Shown in pieces: positions 48,349-58,866 of a stretch of DNA of 64,000 nt. The stretch is taken from positions 2,108,001 to 2,172,000 of the forward strand of contig NZ_OU015319.1 of the NCBI RefSeq assembly GCF_907163125.1, in the 5' to 3' direction. Every line of letters starts with the position of its first letter. Position 1 is the stretch's first letter. Made by a program: the position numbers and the translations under genes. This stretch comes from Cloacibacterium caeni. GTDB taxonomy: Bacteria; Bacteroidota; Bacteroidia; Flavobacteriales; Weeksellaceae. The notes beneath the pieces were generated by a model, which was not told the origin of the DNA, made no database searches, and was given only the letters and a program-made list of their open reading frames with translations.

Positions 48349-49250
48349 TTCAACATAAAAGTTAATGGAATAGAAAGTCTTTTTGCCCAAGATTTTTCGC
48401 TGTGGTCTTCTCCTTCAAATTTTAAAGTTTGCCAGTTTTTCTTCCGAAACTTTTTAGCTTTCATGATCTCATCTACTTTCATTTGATAAGGTTCATACAA
48501 TTTATCAAGCGTTTCTGTACCGAAATCAAAATAGATTTTATGCGTTTTAGGATTGGGCAAATTGGCTTTTAAATAGCTTTGAAAAGCAAGAGGAATAGGA
48601 TTGTTTTCTGACGCAAAAATTCCTGGCCAATGTGTAGACATACAAATTGCACCGCCAAAAATTTCAGGATATTCGCAAATAGCATACATAGAAATCAATC
48701 CGCCCATAGAACTTCCCATGATAAACGTGTGTGGTGCATCTGTATAAGTGCTATAATTTTTATCTACAAAAGGTTTGAGTTCTTTTACTAAAAATTTCAA
48801 ATATTCATCTGAATAGATTTTACCACCAAAAAGTGATTGATCTTTACTTCTGAAAAGATTGTATAGAGAATCTTGCTTTTTTTGAGACAAACTTTCAAAA
48901 GGTTTCTGCGGAAAATATTCGCTATGACGGTTTTTATCTGCATTGTCTATGGCAACTACAATTGTAGGTTTTATTTTCTTCTCGCGAACGAGTTCTCCTA
49001 AATTTTCGTCTAGCTTCCATTCTTGCTTGTTCCAAGTGATGGTTTCATCCCAAAGCATTTGTCCGTCATTGGCATAAAGAACTTGGTGTTTTACCTTTGG
49101 ATTATAATTTTCGGGAAGCCAAATTCTCACGGTTCTTTCTCCGATGATTTCGGATTTAAAATTTTTGTATTCTATGATTTTTCCAGAAGAAACTTTTGGC
49201 GTTTGAGCGAAAGTAAAAAGGGAAAGGAGAAGGAATACTAGGTTTTTCAT
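48345..49250 (-). CDS. Secreted alpha/beta-hydrolase (esterase D/Fes-like)
   Basis: The 301-aa protein has a signal peptide (MKNLVFLLLSLFTFAQ) and a serine esterase fold with nucleophile motif GSSMGG (about 174-179) and the C-terminal catalytic His in GEDHSEKSW. The N-terminal part RTVRIWLPENYNPKVKHQVLYANDG (read as two blocks) is typical of the putative esterase family, which includes siderophore and feruloyl esterases. The substrate is unknown. It is coupled to the DUF1294 gene by an ATGA overlap. Confidence 0.85.
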   Translation of the reverse strand: MKNLVFLLLSLFTFAQTPKVSSGKIIEYKNFKSEIIGERTVRIWLPENYNPKVKHQVLYANDGQMLWDETITWNKQEWKLDENLGELVREKKIKPTIVVAIDNADKNRHSEYFPQKPFESLSQKKQDSLYNLFRSKDQSLFGGKIYSDEYLKFLVKELKPFVDKNYSTYTDAPHTFIMGSSMGGLISMYAICEYPEIFGGAICMSTHWPGIFASENNPIPLAFQSYLKANLPNPKTHKIYFDFGTETLDKLYEPYQMKVDEIMKAKKFRKKNWQTLKFEGEDHSEKSWAKRLSIPLTFMLK

Positions 49251-49282
49251 TCGTTAAAATTTTGAATAAAATTACGAATTAA

Positions 49283-49320
49283 AACAAAACTCCCAAACTA
49301 AATAGTTTGGGAGTTTTTAT
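49283..49320 (-). terminator. Terminator after rpsJ
   Basis: A perfect 14-bp stem (AAACTCCCAAACTA / TAGTTTGGGAGTTT) is followed on the minus strand by TTTTGTTTT. It ends the rpsL-rpsG-fusA-rpsJ transcript, confirming that rplC is no longer in the same operon. Confidence 0.85.
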
Positions 49321-49340
49321 CATAGCAAAGTGATTAATTA

Positions 49341-49646
49341 TCACACTTTGATTTCTACGTCTACACCTGAAGGTAACTCTAATTTCATTAGAGCATCTAC
49401 AGTTTTAGAAGAAGAAGAATAGATATCCATCAATCTCTTGTGAGCAGAAAGTTGGAACTGCTCTCTTGCTTTCTTGTTTACGTGTGGTGATCTAAGAACT
49501 GTAAAGATTCTTTTGTGAGTTGGCAATGGAATAGGTCCGTTTACCACAGCACCAGTAGCTTTTACAGTTTTCACGATTTTCTCAGCAGACTTATCTACTA
49601 AATTGTAATCGTAAGACTTAAGTTTTATTCTGATTCTTTGTGACAT
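49341..49646 (-). CDS. rpsJ: 30S ribosomal protein S10
   Basis: The 101-aa S10 starts [19 protein letters not shown] and has [20 protein letters not shown]. It is a 30S head protein that also joins NusB in antitermination. It is the last gene of the str-type segment and is separated from rplC. Confidence 0.98.
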   Translation of the reverse strand: MSQRIRIKLKSYDYNLVDKSAEKIVKTVKATGAVVNGPIPLPTHKRIFTVLRSPHVNKKAREQFQLSAHKRLMDIYSSSSKTVDALMKLELPSGVDVEIKV

Positions 49647-49664
49647 TTTCTAATTTTTTAAAGA

Positions 49665-51782
49665 TTAACCTCTTGCTTTAGCAATTACTTCTTCTGCAAT
49701 ATTTGTTGGAGCTGGTTCGTATCTCTCGAACTCCATAGAAGAAGTAGCTCTACCAGAAGATAAAGTTCTAAGCGAAGTAACATAACCAAACATTTCAGAT
49801 AGTGGAACGAAAGCTTTGATTACTTTAGCGTTATTTCTATCATCCATACCGTTTACAGTACCTCTTCTTCTGTTAAGGTCTCCTACGATATCTCCCATAT
49901 ATTCTTCAGGTGTAACTACCTCAAGTTTCATAATAGGCTCCATAATTACAGCTTTAGCAGCTTTACCAGAAGCTTTGAAACCCATTTTAGCAGCTAATTC
50001 GAAAGATAATTGGTCAGAGTCTACTGCGTGGAAAGATCCATCTTTAAGGGTTACTTTCATAGATTCTACTTCGAAACCAGCTAATGGACCGTTTTTCATA
50101 GATTCTTTGAAACCTTTTTCAACTGAAGGGATAAATTCTCTAGGAATGTTACCACCTTTAATTTCGTTGATGAATTCTAAACCAGTTTTACCTTCGTCTG
50201 CAGGACCAATTTCGAATACGATATCTGCGAACTTACCTCTACCACCTGATTGTTTTTTGTAAACTTCTCTATGGTTAGCAACTTGTGTAAGAGCTTCTTT
50301 GTATTCTACTTGTGGTTGACCTTGGTTAACCTCTACTTTAAATTCTCTTCTCATACGGTCAACGATGATATCAAGGTGAAGTTCTCCCATCCCTGAAATA
50401 ATAGTTTGACCTGAAGCTTCATCAGTTTTCACAGTAAATGTAGGATCTTCTTCTGCTAATTTAGCAAGAGCATTACCCATTTTATCTTGGTCTGCTTTAG
50501 TTTTAGGTTCTACAGCGATACCAATTACTGGATCTGGGAAAATCATAGATTCAAGAACGATTGGTGCTTTTTCATCAGAAAGAGTATCTCCCGTTTTGAT
50601 ATCTTTGAAACCTACTGCTGCACCGATATCTCCAGCTTCGATAAATTCTACTGGATTTTGCTTGTTAGCGTGCATTTGGTAGATTCTAGAAATTCTTTCT
50701 TTGTTTCCAGATCTTGTATTTAGAACATAAGATCCAGCATCTAATCTTCCTGAATAAGCTCTAAAGAATGCTAATCTACCTACAAATGGGTCAGTAGCAA
50801 TTTTGAAAGCTAATGCAGCGAAAGGCTCTTTTACGTCTGGTTTTCTAATGATTTCAGCATCAGTTTTAGGATCAGTTCCTTTGATATCATCCTTATCTAG
50901 TGGAGAAGGAAGATATTTACAAACTGCATCTAGCATGAACTGAACTCCTTTATTTTTGAATGAAGAACCACAAGTCATAGGAATGATAGATAAATCAATA
51001 GTTGCAGCTCTAAGTGCAGCATTGATTTCTTCTTCAGTAATAGAATCTGGATCTTCAAAGAATTTTTCCATTAGAGTTTCATCGTAATCAGCTACTGCTT
51101 CTACTAATTTTTCTCTATATTCCATTACCTCATCTTTCATATCTTCAGGAATTGGAACTACATCAAAAGTTGCTCCTTGTCCTGCTTCATCCCAGATGAT
51201 AGCTCTGTTCTTAATTAAGTCTACTACACCTTTGAAATCTTCTTCAGCACCGATTGGTAAAACGATTGGAACTGCATTAGAACCTAACATTTCTTTAACT
51301 TGTTTTACAACGTTTAAGAAATCAGCTCCTTGTCTGTCCATTTTGTTTACGAATCCCATTCTCGCAACTTTGTAGTTATCAGCCAATCTCCAGTTGGTTT
51401 CTGACTGAGGCTCTACTCCGTCTACTGCTGAGAATAAGAACACAAGACCATCTAATACTCTAAGAGATCTGTTTACTTCTACTGTGAAGTCTACGTGTCC
51501 TGGGGTATCAATGATATTGAAGTGGTAAGGTTTAGTTTCAGGAAGTGTTTTCCCTTGATCTGTTGGGAAATTCCAGCTACATGTAGTAGCAGCAGAAGTA
51601 ATGGTAATACCTCTTTCTGCTTCTTGTTCCATCCAGTCCATTGTAGCAGCACCTTCGTGTACTTCTCCAATTTTGTGAGTTTTACCTGTATAGAAAAGAA
51701 TACGCTCTGTAGTGGTAGTTTTACCGGCATCAATGTGCGCAGCAATCCCAATATTTCTTGTGTATTTAAGATCTCTACTCAT
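49665..51782 (-). CDS. fusA: Elongation factor G
   Basis: EF-G is the translocation GTPase. The 705-aa protein has G1 [15 protein letters not shown] (about 15-29), G3 DTPGHVDF, G4 [10 protein letters not shown] and five domains ending in the C-terminal [20 protein letters not shown]. Length is normal. It lies between rpsG and rpsJ. Confidence 0.98.
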   Translation of the reverse strand: MSRDLKYTRNIGIAAHIDAGKTTTTERILFYTGKTHKIGEVHEGAATMDWMEQEAERGITITSAATTCSWNFPTDQGKTLPETKPYHFNIIDTPGHVDFTVEVNRSLRVLDGLVFLFSAVDGVEPQSETNWRLADNYKVARMGFVNKMDRQGADFLNVVKQVKEMLGSNAVPIVLPIGAEEDFKGVVDLIKNRAIIWDEAGQGATFDVVPIPEDMKDEVMEYREKLVEAVADYDETLMEKFFEDPDSITEEEINAALRAATIDLSIIPMTCGSSFKNKGVQFMLDAVCKYLPSPLDKDDIKGTDPKTDAEIIRKPDVKEPFAALAFKIATDPFVGRLAFFRAYSGRLDAGSYVLNTRSGNKERISRIYQMHANKQNPVEFIEAGDIGAAVGFKDIKTGDTLSDEKAPIVLESMIFPDPVIGIAVEPKTKADQDKMGNALAKLAEEDPTFTVKTDEASGQTIISGMGELHLDIIVDRMRREFKVEVNQGQPQVEYKEALTQVANHREVYKKQSGGRGKFADIVFEIGPADEGKTGLEFINEIKGGNIPREFIPSVEKGFKESMKNGPLAGFEVESMKVTLKDGSFHAVDSDQLSFELAAKMGFKASGKAAKAVIMEPIMKLEVVTPEEYMGDIVGDLNRRRGTVNGMDDRNNAKVIKAFVPLSEMFGYVTSLRTLSSGRATSSMEFERYEPAPTNIAEEVIAKARG

Positions 51783-51789
51783 TTCTTAA

Positions 51790-52266
51790 TTAAAATTTAA
51801 AGTGAGAGAAAGCTTTGTTAGCTTCTGCCATTTTGTGAGTATCAGTTTTCTTCTTGAAAGCAGCACCTTCTTCTCTAGAAGCAGCGATAACTTCTGCAGC
51901 TAATTTCTGAGCCATAGACTTATCATTTCTAGCAGTAGCATACTTAATTAACCATTTCATTGCCATAGAAATTTTTCTATCAGCTCTGATTGGCATAGGA
52001 ATTTGGAAGTTTGCACCACCAATTCTTCTTGATCTTACTTCTACGTGAGGCATTACGTTAGTTAATGCATCTTTCCAGATTTCAAGAGAAGATTTTTCGT
52101 TATCTCCTTTTTTAGCTTCTACGATATCTAATGCATCATAGAAAATTCTGAAAGCGATAGATTTTTTACCATCTACCATTAGATTATTTACAAATCTTGT
52201 TACCAATTGATCATTAAACTTTGGATCTGGTAACAACGGTCTCTTTTTTGCTTTTGTTTTTCTCAT
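51790..52266 (-). CDS. rpsG: 30S ribosomal protein S7
   Basis: The 158-aa S7 starts [19 protein letters not shown] and has [20 protein letters not shown]. It nucleates 30S head assembly. Confidence 0.98.
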   Translation of the reverse strand: MRKTKAKKRPLLPDPKFNDQLVTRFVNNLMVDGKKSIAFRIFYDALDIVEAKKGDNEKSSLEIWKDALTNVMPHVEVRSRRIGGANFQIPMPIRADRKISMAMKWLIKYATARNDKSMAQKLAAEVIAASREEGAAFKKKTDTHKMAEANKAFSHFKF

Positions 52267-52289
52267 TGTTCTTGTTCCTTATTTAATGA

Positions 52290-52700
52290 TTACTTTTTCT
52301 TACCTTTTGCAGGAGCAGCAGCCTGTCCTGGTTTTGGTCTCTTGGCACCGTATTTAGAACGTCTTTGCGTTCTTCCGTTTACTCCGGCAGTGTCTAAAGC
52401 ACCACGAACAATGTGATATCTAACTCCCGGTAAATCTTTTACTCTTCCGCCACGTACTAATACTATCGAGTGCTCTTGGAGGTTATGTCCTTCTCCCGGG
52501 ATGTAGGCGTTAACTTCTTTTCCGTTTGAAAGTCTTACTCTCGCAACTTTTCTAAGTGCTGAGTTAGGTTTCTTAGGAGTAGTTGTATATACTCTCGTAC
52601 ATACGCCTCTTCTTTGTGGACATGAATCCAAAGCAGCCGATTTGCTCTTCTTAGCAAGTGTGGCTCTTCCTTTTCTAACTAATTGTTGAATAGTAGGCAT
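52290..52700 (-). CDS. rpsL: 30S ribosomal protein S12
   Basis: The 136-aa S12 has the decoding-loop sequences [20 protein letters not shown] and [18 protein letters not shown]. The streptomycin-relevant lysines look wild type (KKPNSA, RVKDLPG). A short basic C-terminal extension ([10 protein letters not shown]) is present. It is first in the str operon. Confidence 0.98.
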   Translation of the reverse strand: MPTIQQLVRKGRATLAKKSKSAALDSCPQRRGVCTRVYTTTPKKPNSALRKVARVRLSNGKEVNAYIPGEGHNLQEHSIVLVRGGRVKDLPGVRYHIVRGALDTAGVNGRTQRRSKYGAKRPKPGQAAAPAKGKKK

Positions 52701-52734
52701 TTGATTGCTTTATATTATTTTTTATTTTAGGGTG

Positions 52735-52765
52735 CAAAAATATAAATATTTTTTGAACTGACAAA
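52735..52765 (-). promoter_or_regulatory. Ribosomal promoter of the rpsL-rpsG-fusA-rpsJ operon
   Basis: On the minus strand TTTG (52762-52765), a 19-bp spacer and TATTTTTG (52735-52742) form a full promoter, 35 bp before rpsL. The block 52745-52765 is identical to 44374-44394 upstream of rplC. Confidence 0.8.
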
Positions 52766-52857
52766 GTTTCATTTCATAAATAATTAAAATATTGATTTAC
52801 ATAATAATGTACCCAAAATATTTTTTTTTAATATGACTAAAAAAACAACTTAATTTT

Positions 52858-53604
52858 TCAAAATCTAGGGATTTTTTTAAATGCCTTTAGAAAAGTATCT
52901 ATTTTTTCTATTGAAATGGGTATTTCTACATCATTTTTTAGAATAACCGTTCCACCATTTGCTTTACTGAATTTTAGAGTATGTAGAATATTAACTATAT
53001 ACGATTTATGACATCTGAAAAATTGGGAATAAGAAGATAGGGTTTCTTCAAAGTTTTTCAAAATTCTACTTGTAGTATATTTTTTTCCATTGGTTAAGTG
53101 TATATCAGTATAGTTACTATCTGCTTTTAGGTAAAGAATTTCATTTACTTCAATCATTATTAAATTATTACCATCAGGAATGGCTATCTTTTCTGTATGA
53201 GATAGGCGTAACTTAGCCACTTGTAATTTATGAAAAGTGGTGAGCTGTTTCTGTTTATAGCGTTCTATTGTTTCTTTCAGTTCTTCTGGGTCAATTGGTT
53301 TTAGCAGATAATCCAAGGCAGATGTTTTAAAGGCCTGTATAGCATATTGGTTATATGCTGTTGTAAAGATGATGTTAAATTGGATTTCATCTTTACCAAA
53401 AAAATTCACAATTTCTAATCCGTTATATTTTGGCATTTCTATATCAAGGAAAACAATCTCTGGTTGAAATTTTCTTATTGCCAAAACTCCTGATGGTAAG
53501 TCATCACAGATTGCTACCACTTCTATCTCTGGCGCCACTTGATTGATGACTCCTTTTAAATAAATTTGTGCTCTTTTTTCATCTTCTATTATTATTGCCT
53601 TCAT
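52858..53604 (-). CDS. LytTR family response regulator
   Basis: The 248-aa protein has a receiver domain with phospho-acceptor Asp54 in VFLDIEMPKYNG, acidic pocket residues IIEDEKR, and Lys107 in YLLKPIDPEE. Its C-terminal LytTR DNA-binding domain spans about 140-245 (ILYLKADSNYTDIHLTNGK, FRCHKSYIVN). It is coupled by a 1-bp TAATG overlap to the histidine kinase upstream, which is almost certainly its partner. Confidence 0.93.
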   Translation of the reverse strand: MKAIIIEDEKRAQIYLKGVINQVAPEIEVVAICDDLPSGVLAIRKFQPEIVFLDIEMPKYNGLEIVNFFGKDEIQFNIIFTTAYNQYAIQAFKTSALDYLLKPIDPEELKETIERYKQKQLTTFHKLQVAKLRLSHTEKIAIPDGNNLIMIEVNEILYLKADSNYTDIHLTNGKKYTTSRILKNFEETLSSYSQFFRCHKSYIVNILHTLKFSKANGGTVILKNDVEIPISIEKIDTFLKAFKKIPRF

Positions 53605-56417
53605 TATATTTTCATTTTTATAGTGACTTGAGTTCCGATGCTTTCTTCATTTTCATCATAAAGATCTATATAATCTATTGTGATATTATATTGATCTTTA
53701 TTCAGTAACATTATACGATCTAAATTAGCTTTGGTTGCAAAAGATTTCGGTTTAGAGGTGTTGAGTTTATTTAATTGTGCTGATTTTACTCTACCTATTC
53801 CATTATCTTGTATTGTGGTGATTAATTGATGAGTTTTATCTAGACGAAATTCTATTGCGAGATTTTTTTCTCCGTTACTATGAGCAAGTCCGTGTAAAAT
53901 AGCATTTTCTACATAAGGCTGAAAGAGCATCGTTGGGATTTTTACATCATTCAAACGTATGTTTTCATCATAGTAAATTTTAAAGTTAAAATCTTCAAAC
54001 CTCATTTTTTGTAATTCTAAATAAAGTTTCAGAGTATCTATTTCATCTTGTAAGGTAACTGTATCTGTGTCTGACAGCTCTAAAATTTTTCTTGTTAATT
54101 TAGAAAATTTAGACAAATAGGCAGATGCAACTTGAGTGTCATTGGTAAATATATAGGATTGGATATTCTTGATGGCATTGAAAAAGAAATGAGGGTTCAT
54201 CTGGGATTTGATGAGTTGTAATTTTGATTCTTTTAAATTTTTTTCTAAAGTTATTTGAGCTATTTTTTCTGCGTTTTTCTTTTTTAATTGTAAAATTTTC
54301 CAGCGATACAGCAAGAAACTCATGAGTAAAAAACTACATATAATAATAGTGATAAACCAAGCACGCTTCCATAAAGGAGGTGAAATTTCAAATGTAATGG
54401 GTTTTACCGTGAAATTAATTTCTGATGTGTTTTTATTCATTAGCCCCAACTGAATAGAATATTCTCCAGGAGCTAACGCTACGAGTTTTATATTTTTAGA
54501 ATTATTGTTTAAATTTTTCAATACGCCATTAACTTTATAAACAATTTGATAATCATCATCAAAATCAAAATTTAATACATTAAAATTTATTTGGATGTCA
54601 TTTTCTGTATGTTTAAGTTTTCTTTCTAAAGAAACGAACATGCCATTAACCGCAATGTTTTCAATAATTATTTTTGGAGCTTGAAATGATGTAAACGAGG
54701 TCTTTTTGTTGTTAATTTTTATGATTTTATCTTCTGTTATAGCGTAGTAACTGCCTCTAAAATAGTTAATCCCTTTTATTCTTAAAAACTTTCCTAGAGA
54801 AAAAAGTTTATTAAACTGATAAGATTGAAGTTTAAAAACAGTGTTTTTGTCTATTAATAAAACCTGATTTTCGTCCTTGAACATTAGATTAAAAAGACGA
54901 TTAGTTTTGATTTTTTTGATAGCCAATCCTTTAATTTCAAATATTTCTCCTTGGTTACTCAGCGCAATTACTCTATCATTTTCTAATACTAAATTTTTGA
55001 TATGCAGTATTTTACCCTTAAAAAATAAAGAAGACACTTTATTTTTTTTAAGTTCCAGTAAACCATTATTGCTTGCGACTAAAACCCTATCATATAGAGC
55101 ATCATAAACAATAGATTTCCCTCTTATATTTGTAAGTAAATTATTTTCCCAAGTTAATTTTGGACGAGTAGAAATGGTATTAACAAAACCTGTTCCTGAT
55201 ACTAAAAAACGATTTTCTGAAAGAGGGAAAAGGTGTTTTACCGCACTGTTATAATGTACAATCCGCCTGCTTTTTTTGTGTTGTATGTAAAAACCATTTG
55301 CTGAGAAAAAGTTATAATCTACATCAACATTAAAATTAAGGTAGTAAACAGGATAAGCATCTTTACTTTGCCAGTAGTTTTGATGCTGTAGCTTTTCATT
55401 CAAGGTATAAATTTTCCCAGAGCTTCCTCCCACATAGATTTTTTTACCATCATCGGTAATACTACTGAACTTTTCACTTGGGATTTGCAGTTCTAAAGTC
55501 TGAAAATTTTTAATAATATATACTCCGTTTTTAAGCGATGAGAACCAAAAAACATTGTTCTTATCTTTAAAAACTTTAGAAATATCATCTTTGGGAAGAT
55601 TTTTAGTAAACGATAATTCTTTACCATTCATTGAGAAGACTCTTACCCCTTCTTTGGTACATAACCAAATCTCCTGATTAATAATTTCAAAATTCTGAAC
55701 CTGTTTATCAATAGAAAAAGTAGCTAACTGTGTAAATTTTTCTTTATCAAAACCAAGAAGTTTACACTTAAAATATTTGTCTTGAGTAAAAAAATAAATT
55801 TGGTTACCGCGTTTGTAAGAAAGAACTTTTATACTCCGCTTTATTTCTTTGTTTTCAATAATCTTGGTTTTCCAGTTTTTCAGGGATATGGTTTGCGTAG
55901 TTTCATTTCCTAGGATCATTTCATCTGCTAAAACATCTAGAAAACTGGTTTGGAAGTTTTTAATTTTTATATTTTTAATTTTTTTAAGAGAATATAAATC
56001 TCTTATTTCAATGCCTTGCCAATGAGCTTTTATTAAATATTGATTAGTAATTACAAAATTAACAAAGCCAACATTATTGGTCTGCGAAAAAGTTTCTAGC
56101 TCGTCTTTACTGTTTACATAATAAAGATACCCATCAAAAGTTTGATACCAAATTCTACCTAAAATATCTTCTTTAATGTTAGATCCAGATTTAGAATGCA
56201 GATCTGGATGAGAATACGTTTTAAAATCTACACCATTATACTTAATTAGTCCTTCTTCTGTAGCCAGCCATATAAAGTTTTTTGAATCTTGAAATATATC
56301 AAAAACAGTAGAGCTTGGCAATCCAGACTCTGTATTTAATTGATCATAGAAAATATTCTGAGCATTGATATAAACTGCCCAGAAAACCAAAAAAAGATAT
56401 GATAAAAAGAATTTCAT
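53604..56417 (-). CDS. Sensor histidine kinase with two-component regulator propeller
   Basis: The 937-aa protein has a signal peptide (MKFFLSYLFLVFWAVYINA) and periplasmic Reg_prop beta-propeller repeats to about 560 (starting GLPSSTVFDIFQDSKNFIWL). A Y_Y_Y domain follows at about 590-675, then one membrane helix (about 684-703). The cytoplasmic LytS-type kinase has phospho-acceptor His743 in KSQMNPHFFFNAIKN and an ATPase domain ending DNGIGRVKSAQL. It would sense an extracellular or periplasmic signal and phosphorylate the LytTR regulator. The divergent LamG-protein gene is a possible target. Confidence 0.92.
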   Translation of the reverse strand: MKFFLSYLFLVFWAVYINAQNIFYDQLNTESGLPSSTVFDIFQDSKNFIWLATEEGLIKYNGVDFKTYSHPDLHSKSGSNIKEDILGRIWYQTFDGYLYYVNSKDELETFSQTNNVGFVNFVITNQYLIKAHWQGIEIRDLYSLKKIKNIKIKNFQTSFLDVLADEMILGNETTQTISLKNWKTKIIENKEIKRSIKVLSYKRGNQIYFFTQDKYFKCKLLGFDKEKFTQLATFSIDKQVQNFEIINQEIWLCTKEGVRVFSMNGKELSFTKNLPKDDISKVFKDKNNVFWFSSLKNGVYIIKNFQTLELQIPSEKFSSITDDGKKIYVGGSSGKIYTLNEKLQHQNYWQSKDAYPVYYLNFNVDVDYNFFSANGFYIQHKKSRRIVHYNSAVKHLFPLSENRFLVSGTGFVNTISTRPKLTWENNLLTNIRGKSIVYDALYDRVLVASNNGLLELKKNKVSSLFFKGKILHIKNLVLENDRVIALSNQGEIFEIKGLAIKKIKTNRLFNLMFKDENQVLLIDKNTVFKLQSYQFNKLFSLGKFLRIKGINYFRGSYYAITEDKIIKINNKKTSFTSFQAPKIIIENIAVNGMFVSLERKLKHTENDIQINFNVLNFDFDDDYQIVYKVNGVLKNLNNNSKNIKLVALAPGEYSIQLGLMNKNTSEINFTVKPITFEISPPLWKRAWFITIIICSFLLMSFLLYRWKILQLKKKNAEKIAQITLEKNLKESKLQLIKSQMNPHFFFNAIKNIQSYIFTNDTQVASAYLSKFSKLTRKILELSDTDTVTLQDEIDTLKLYLELQKMRFEDFNFKIYYDENIRLNDVKIPTMLFQPYVENAILHGLAHSNGEKNLAIEFRLDKTHQLITTIQDNGIGRVKSAQLNKLNTSKPKSFATKANLDRIMLLNKDQYNITIDYIDLYDENEESIGTQVTIKMKI

Positions 56418-56551
56418 TTTTCTAGTTACAAATTAATAAATATTACTCCATGCAAAAAAATTATTTCACTCACCGAAAACAAGGTTTCATTTAAAACGAG
56501 TCATTCGTTAAGGTTTATAAAATTCATATTTGTACAACTAATATTAAAATT

Positions 56552-58204
56552 ATGAAAAAATACTTCTACATTTTCTTGATTATGATTGGCTTTTTAATAA
56601 AAGCGCAAAATCCTATTTATCATTTTAAGTTTGATAATTCATTAGCAGAAACCAATAACCCTGCTCATACCTTTACGATGTATAGTAATGGAGTTACAGC
56701 GTCTCCTTATTATTCTCCCGATCGTTTCGGAGCTGCATCTGGATCATTAATTCGTATTCCTAACACAACCAATTTTTTTGTTTCATCTGTACTCCCTAAT
56801 TTACCTGTTGGTAATGCAGCAAGAACCATATCTTTTTGGGTAAGAATTACAGACATAACTCAGTATGACATTCAGCATTTTGTAGGATATGGTGCTAATT
56901 CTAATGGAGAATCTTTTGGATTTAGCCATGGTCCAAACAATACCATAAGAAATTATTATTGGGGAAATGAAATCAACAAAGTCCAATATTTTAAATTTGG
57001 AACATGGTATCACATTGCAGCTACTTATAACCCTTCTAGTTCTCTTTCAAAAGGAAATCTTTTTATCAATGGGCAGTTAGTTGGAACCTCTAATATAACA
57101 ATTAACACGAATAGTTCAGAGAAAAAATTATATATAGGTACAACAGGAGCTTCTGGTTTATCTTCTGACAAAGGTTTCCAGATTGATGATTTGAAAATAT
57201 ATGATACAACCTTAACAGAACAACAGATTTTTAATGAATACCAAGGAGCAGATACCAACTCTTATCCTACTACCAATTTACTTGCTTATTTTAATTTTGA
57301 AAATAATTTAACCAGCCATAACGGAAACTACAAATTTCAAGAAACCAATAATAACACTATCCCTTTTGTAAATACTATTAATGGAAAAGGTATTTCTTTT
57401 CAAGAATCATATACGCTTATGAATAAAAACGGAATATCAGGAAGCGGTAATATTTCTAATGACCTAGGAAACCAAGAATTCACCATTGCATTTTGGTATT
57501 ATACTGACGGTATAAGTTCTGCAATTCCTTATCCTACAGTTTTTGAGATGAATGAAACACTGTATTTTAGACACCAAGAAAATACTACACCAATTCGTGA
57601 TGCATGGGGTTGGCTTGGCACGAACAATATTTGGAGTGAAAAGAATATAGGTTTTGGCATTGGTGGTTGGCATCATATTGCAATTGTACATAAAACTTCT
57701 GCCAATATAGGAATGCGCATGTACTTTGATGGAATAGATTACGGAATGAACACAAGCGGTTACAATGCTGTAGCGTTAGTTAATAACCTAAAATCGGTTT
57801 ATTTAGGTGGTGGAACGAGTGGTGGCTCATTATCATCTGTAAAAAGATTTAATGGTAAAATAGATGAGCTATTTTTCTATAATCGCGCTTTATCATCTCA
57901 AGAAATATCACAGATAAAAAATTATAGAACTTCAAGTTCACTTTCTGTAAAAGATATCGAAAAAGGAAATAATCAATTTACAATCTTTCCGAATCCAACT
58001 TCAGAATACATTCAAATTAAAGGAGAAATCACAAATAATACTTGGATAAAAATATATGATAATACAGGCAAAATTGTCTTCAATAAAAAAACTTCATCTG
58101 AAGAAAAAAAAGTAGCAGTAAATCATCTGCCAAAAGGATTATACACAATTATAATTGCAACAAAAGAGGGTAATATAGAATCACATAAATTTATTAAAAA
58201 ATAA
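56552..58204 (+). CDS. Secreted protein with two LamG domains and T9SS type A sorting domain
   Basis: The 550-aa protein has a signal peptide (MKKYFYIFLIMIGFLIKAQ) and two concanavalin-like LamG domains (about 25-225 with RTISFWVRI and KLYIGTTG; about 245-455 with FTIAFWYYTDG and KSVYLGGG). A C-terminal sorting domain follows (FTIFPNPTSEYIQI ... LPKGLYTIIIATKEG, about 475-550). A carbohydrate- or ligand-binding surface protein is likely. It is divergent from the histidine kinase. Confidence 0.88.
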   Translation: MKKYFYIFLIMIGFLIKAQNPIYHFKFDNSLAETNNPAHTFTMYSNGVTASPYYSPDRFGAASGSLIRIPNTTNFFVSSVLPNLPVGNAARTISFWVRITDITQYDIQHFVGYGANSNGESFGFSHGPNNTIRNYYWGNEINKVQYFKFGTWYHIAATYNPSSSLSKGNLFINGQLVGTSNITINTNSSEKKLYIGTTGASGLSSDKGFQIDDLKIYDTTLTEQQIFNEYQGADTNSYPTTNLLAYFNFENNLTSHNGNYKFQETNNNTIPFVNTINGKGISFQESYTLMNKNGISGSGNISNDLGNQEFTIAFWYYTDGISSAIPYPTVFEMNETLYFRHQENTTPIRDAWGWLGTNNIWSEKNIGFGIGGWHHIAIVHKTSANIGMRMYFDGIDYGMNTSGYNAVALVNNLKSVYLGGGTSGGSLSSVKRFNGKIDELFFYNRALSSQEISQIKNYRTSSSLSVKDIEKGNNQFTIFPNPTSEYIQIKGEITNNTWIKIYDNTGKIVFNKKTSSEEKKVAVNHLPKGLYTIIIATKEGNIESHKFIKK

Positions 58205-58260
58205 AAATGATGAGAAAGCTTATTATTCTAATTATTAAAAAACTTTTTATTGACCCCAAT

Positions 58261-58287
58261 ATTATTTAGCTATTATGCTAAAATAAT
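58261..58287 (+). terminator. First of two hairpins after the LamG gene
   Basis: The arms ATTATTTAGC and GCTAAAATAAT enclose TATTAT. No long T-run follows, so its role as a terminator is doubtful. Confidence 0.35.
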
Positions 58288-58288
58288 T

Positions 58289-58329
58289 AGCCACAAGAAA
58301 ATTTATTATCTTGTGGCTGTTTTTTTTTA
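58289..58329 (+). terminator. Intrinsic terminator after the LamG gene
   Basis: The arms AGCCACAAGA and TCTTGTGGCT are followed by G and nine T residues. Confidence 0.85.
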
Positions 58330-58416
58330 TTATAAATAGGAGATTATTCTAAACAATTAATAATCTCAATCTATTAAAAGTCTATTTTTATTCGCTTAAA
58401 AGAATCTGATTGCAAA

Positions 58417-58848
58417 ATGATTGCTGAAAAACTCAACATTTTGCTTGCTAATTATTCCATATTTTATCAAAACACCAGAGGTGCTCATTGGAACATAAAA
58501 GGAAATGACTTTTTTACATTACACCTTAAATTTGAAGAATTGTATGACGGATTAATCCTTAAAATAGACGAAATCGCAGAAAGAATTCTTACTTTAGGTT
58601 ATCAACCTCATCATAATTTTTCTGATTATCAGAAACTTTCAACCATACAAGAAAGCAAAGAAGTTTCTAATGGTAATAAATGCATTCTAAATATTTTAGA
58701 ATCTTTTAAAACAATTATTGATATCCAGAGAGATCTTTCAGAAATCACAGATAAAGCAAGAGATGAATAAACCAATGCACAAATGAGTGGCTACATTACC
58801 GAACAGGAGAAATTAGTATGGATGTACAATGCTTATTTAGGTAAATAA
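58417..58848 (+). pseudogene. dps: Dps-like ferritin, interrupted by a stop codon
   Basis: The frame encodes a Dps/ferritin-like protein (AEKLNILLANYSIFYQNTRG, HWNIKGNDFFTLHLKFEELY, IDEIAERILTLG with ferroxidase residues). TAA at 58768 stops it after 117 aa, where a Gly codon is usual. The same frame continues with TNAQMSGYITEQEKLVWMYN to a second TAA at 58846. Upstream of the ATG the frame also reads the family N-terminus (LKESDCK) with no start codon, back to a TAA. Both ends are thus damaged, and it is probably non-functional unless readthrough occurs. Confidence 0.8.
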
Positions 58849-58866
58849 TTCCATTTCAAATCATTA

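Noticed and set aside
48349-48390. 14-residue extension of the DUF1294 protein
   Set aside because: The ATG at 48348 forms an ATGA overlap with the esterase stop and gives the usual family start.
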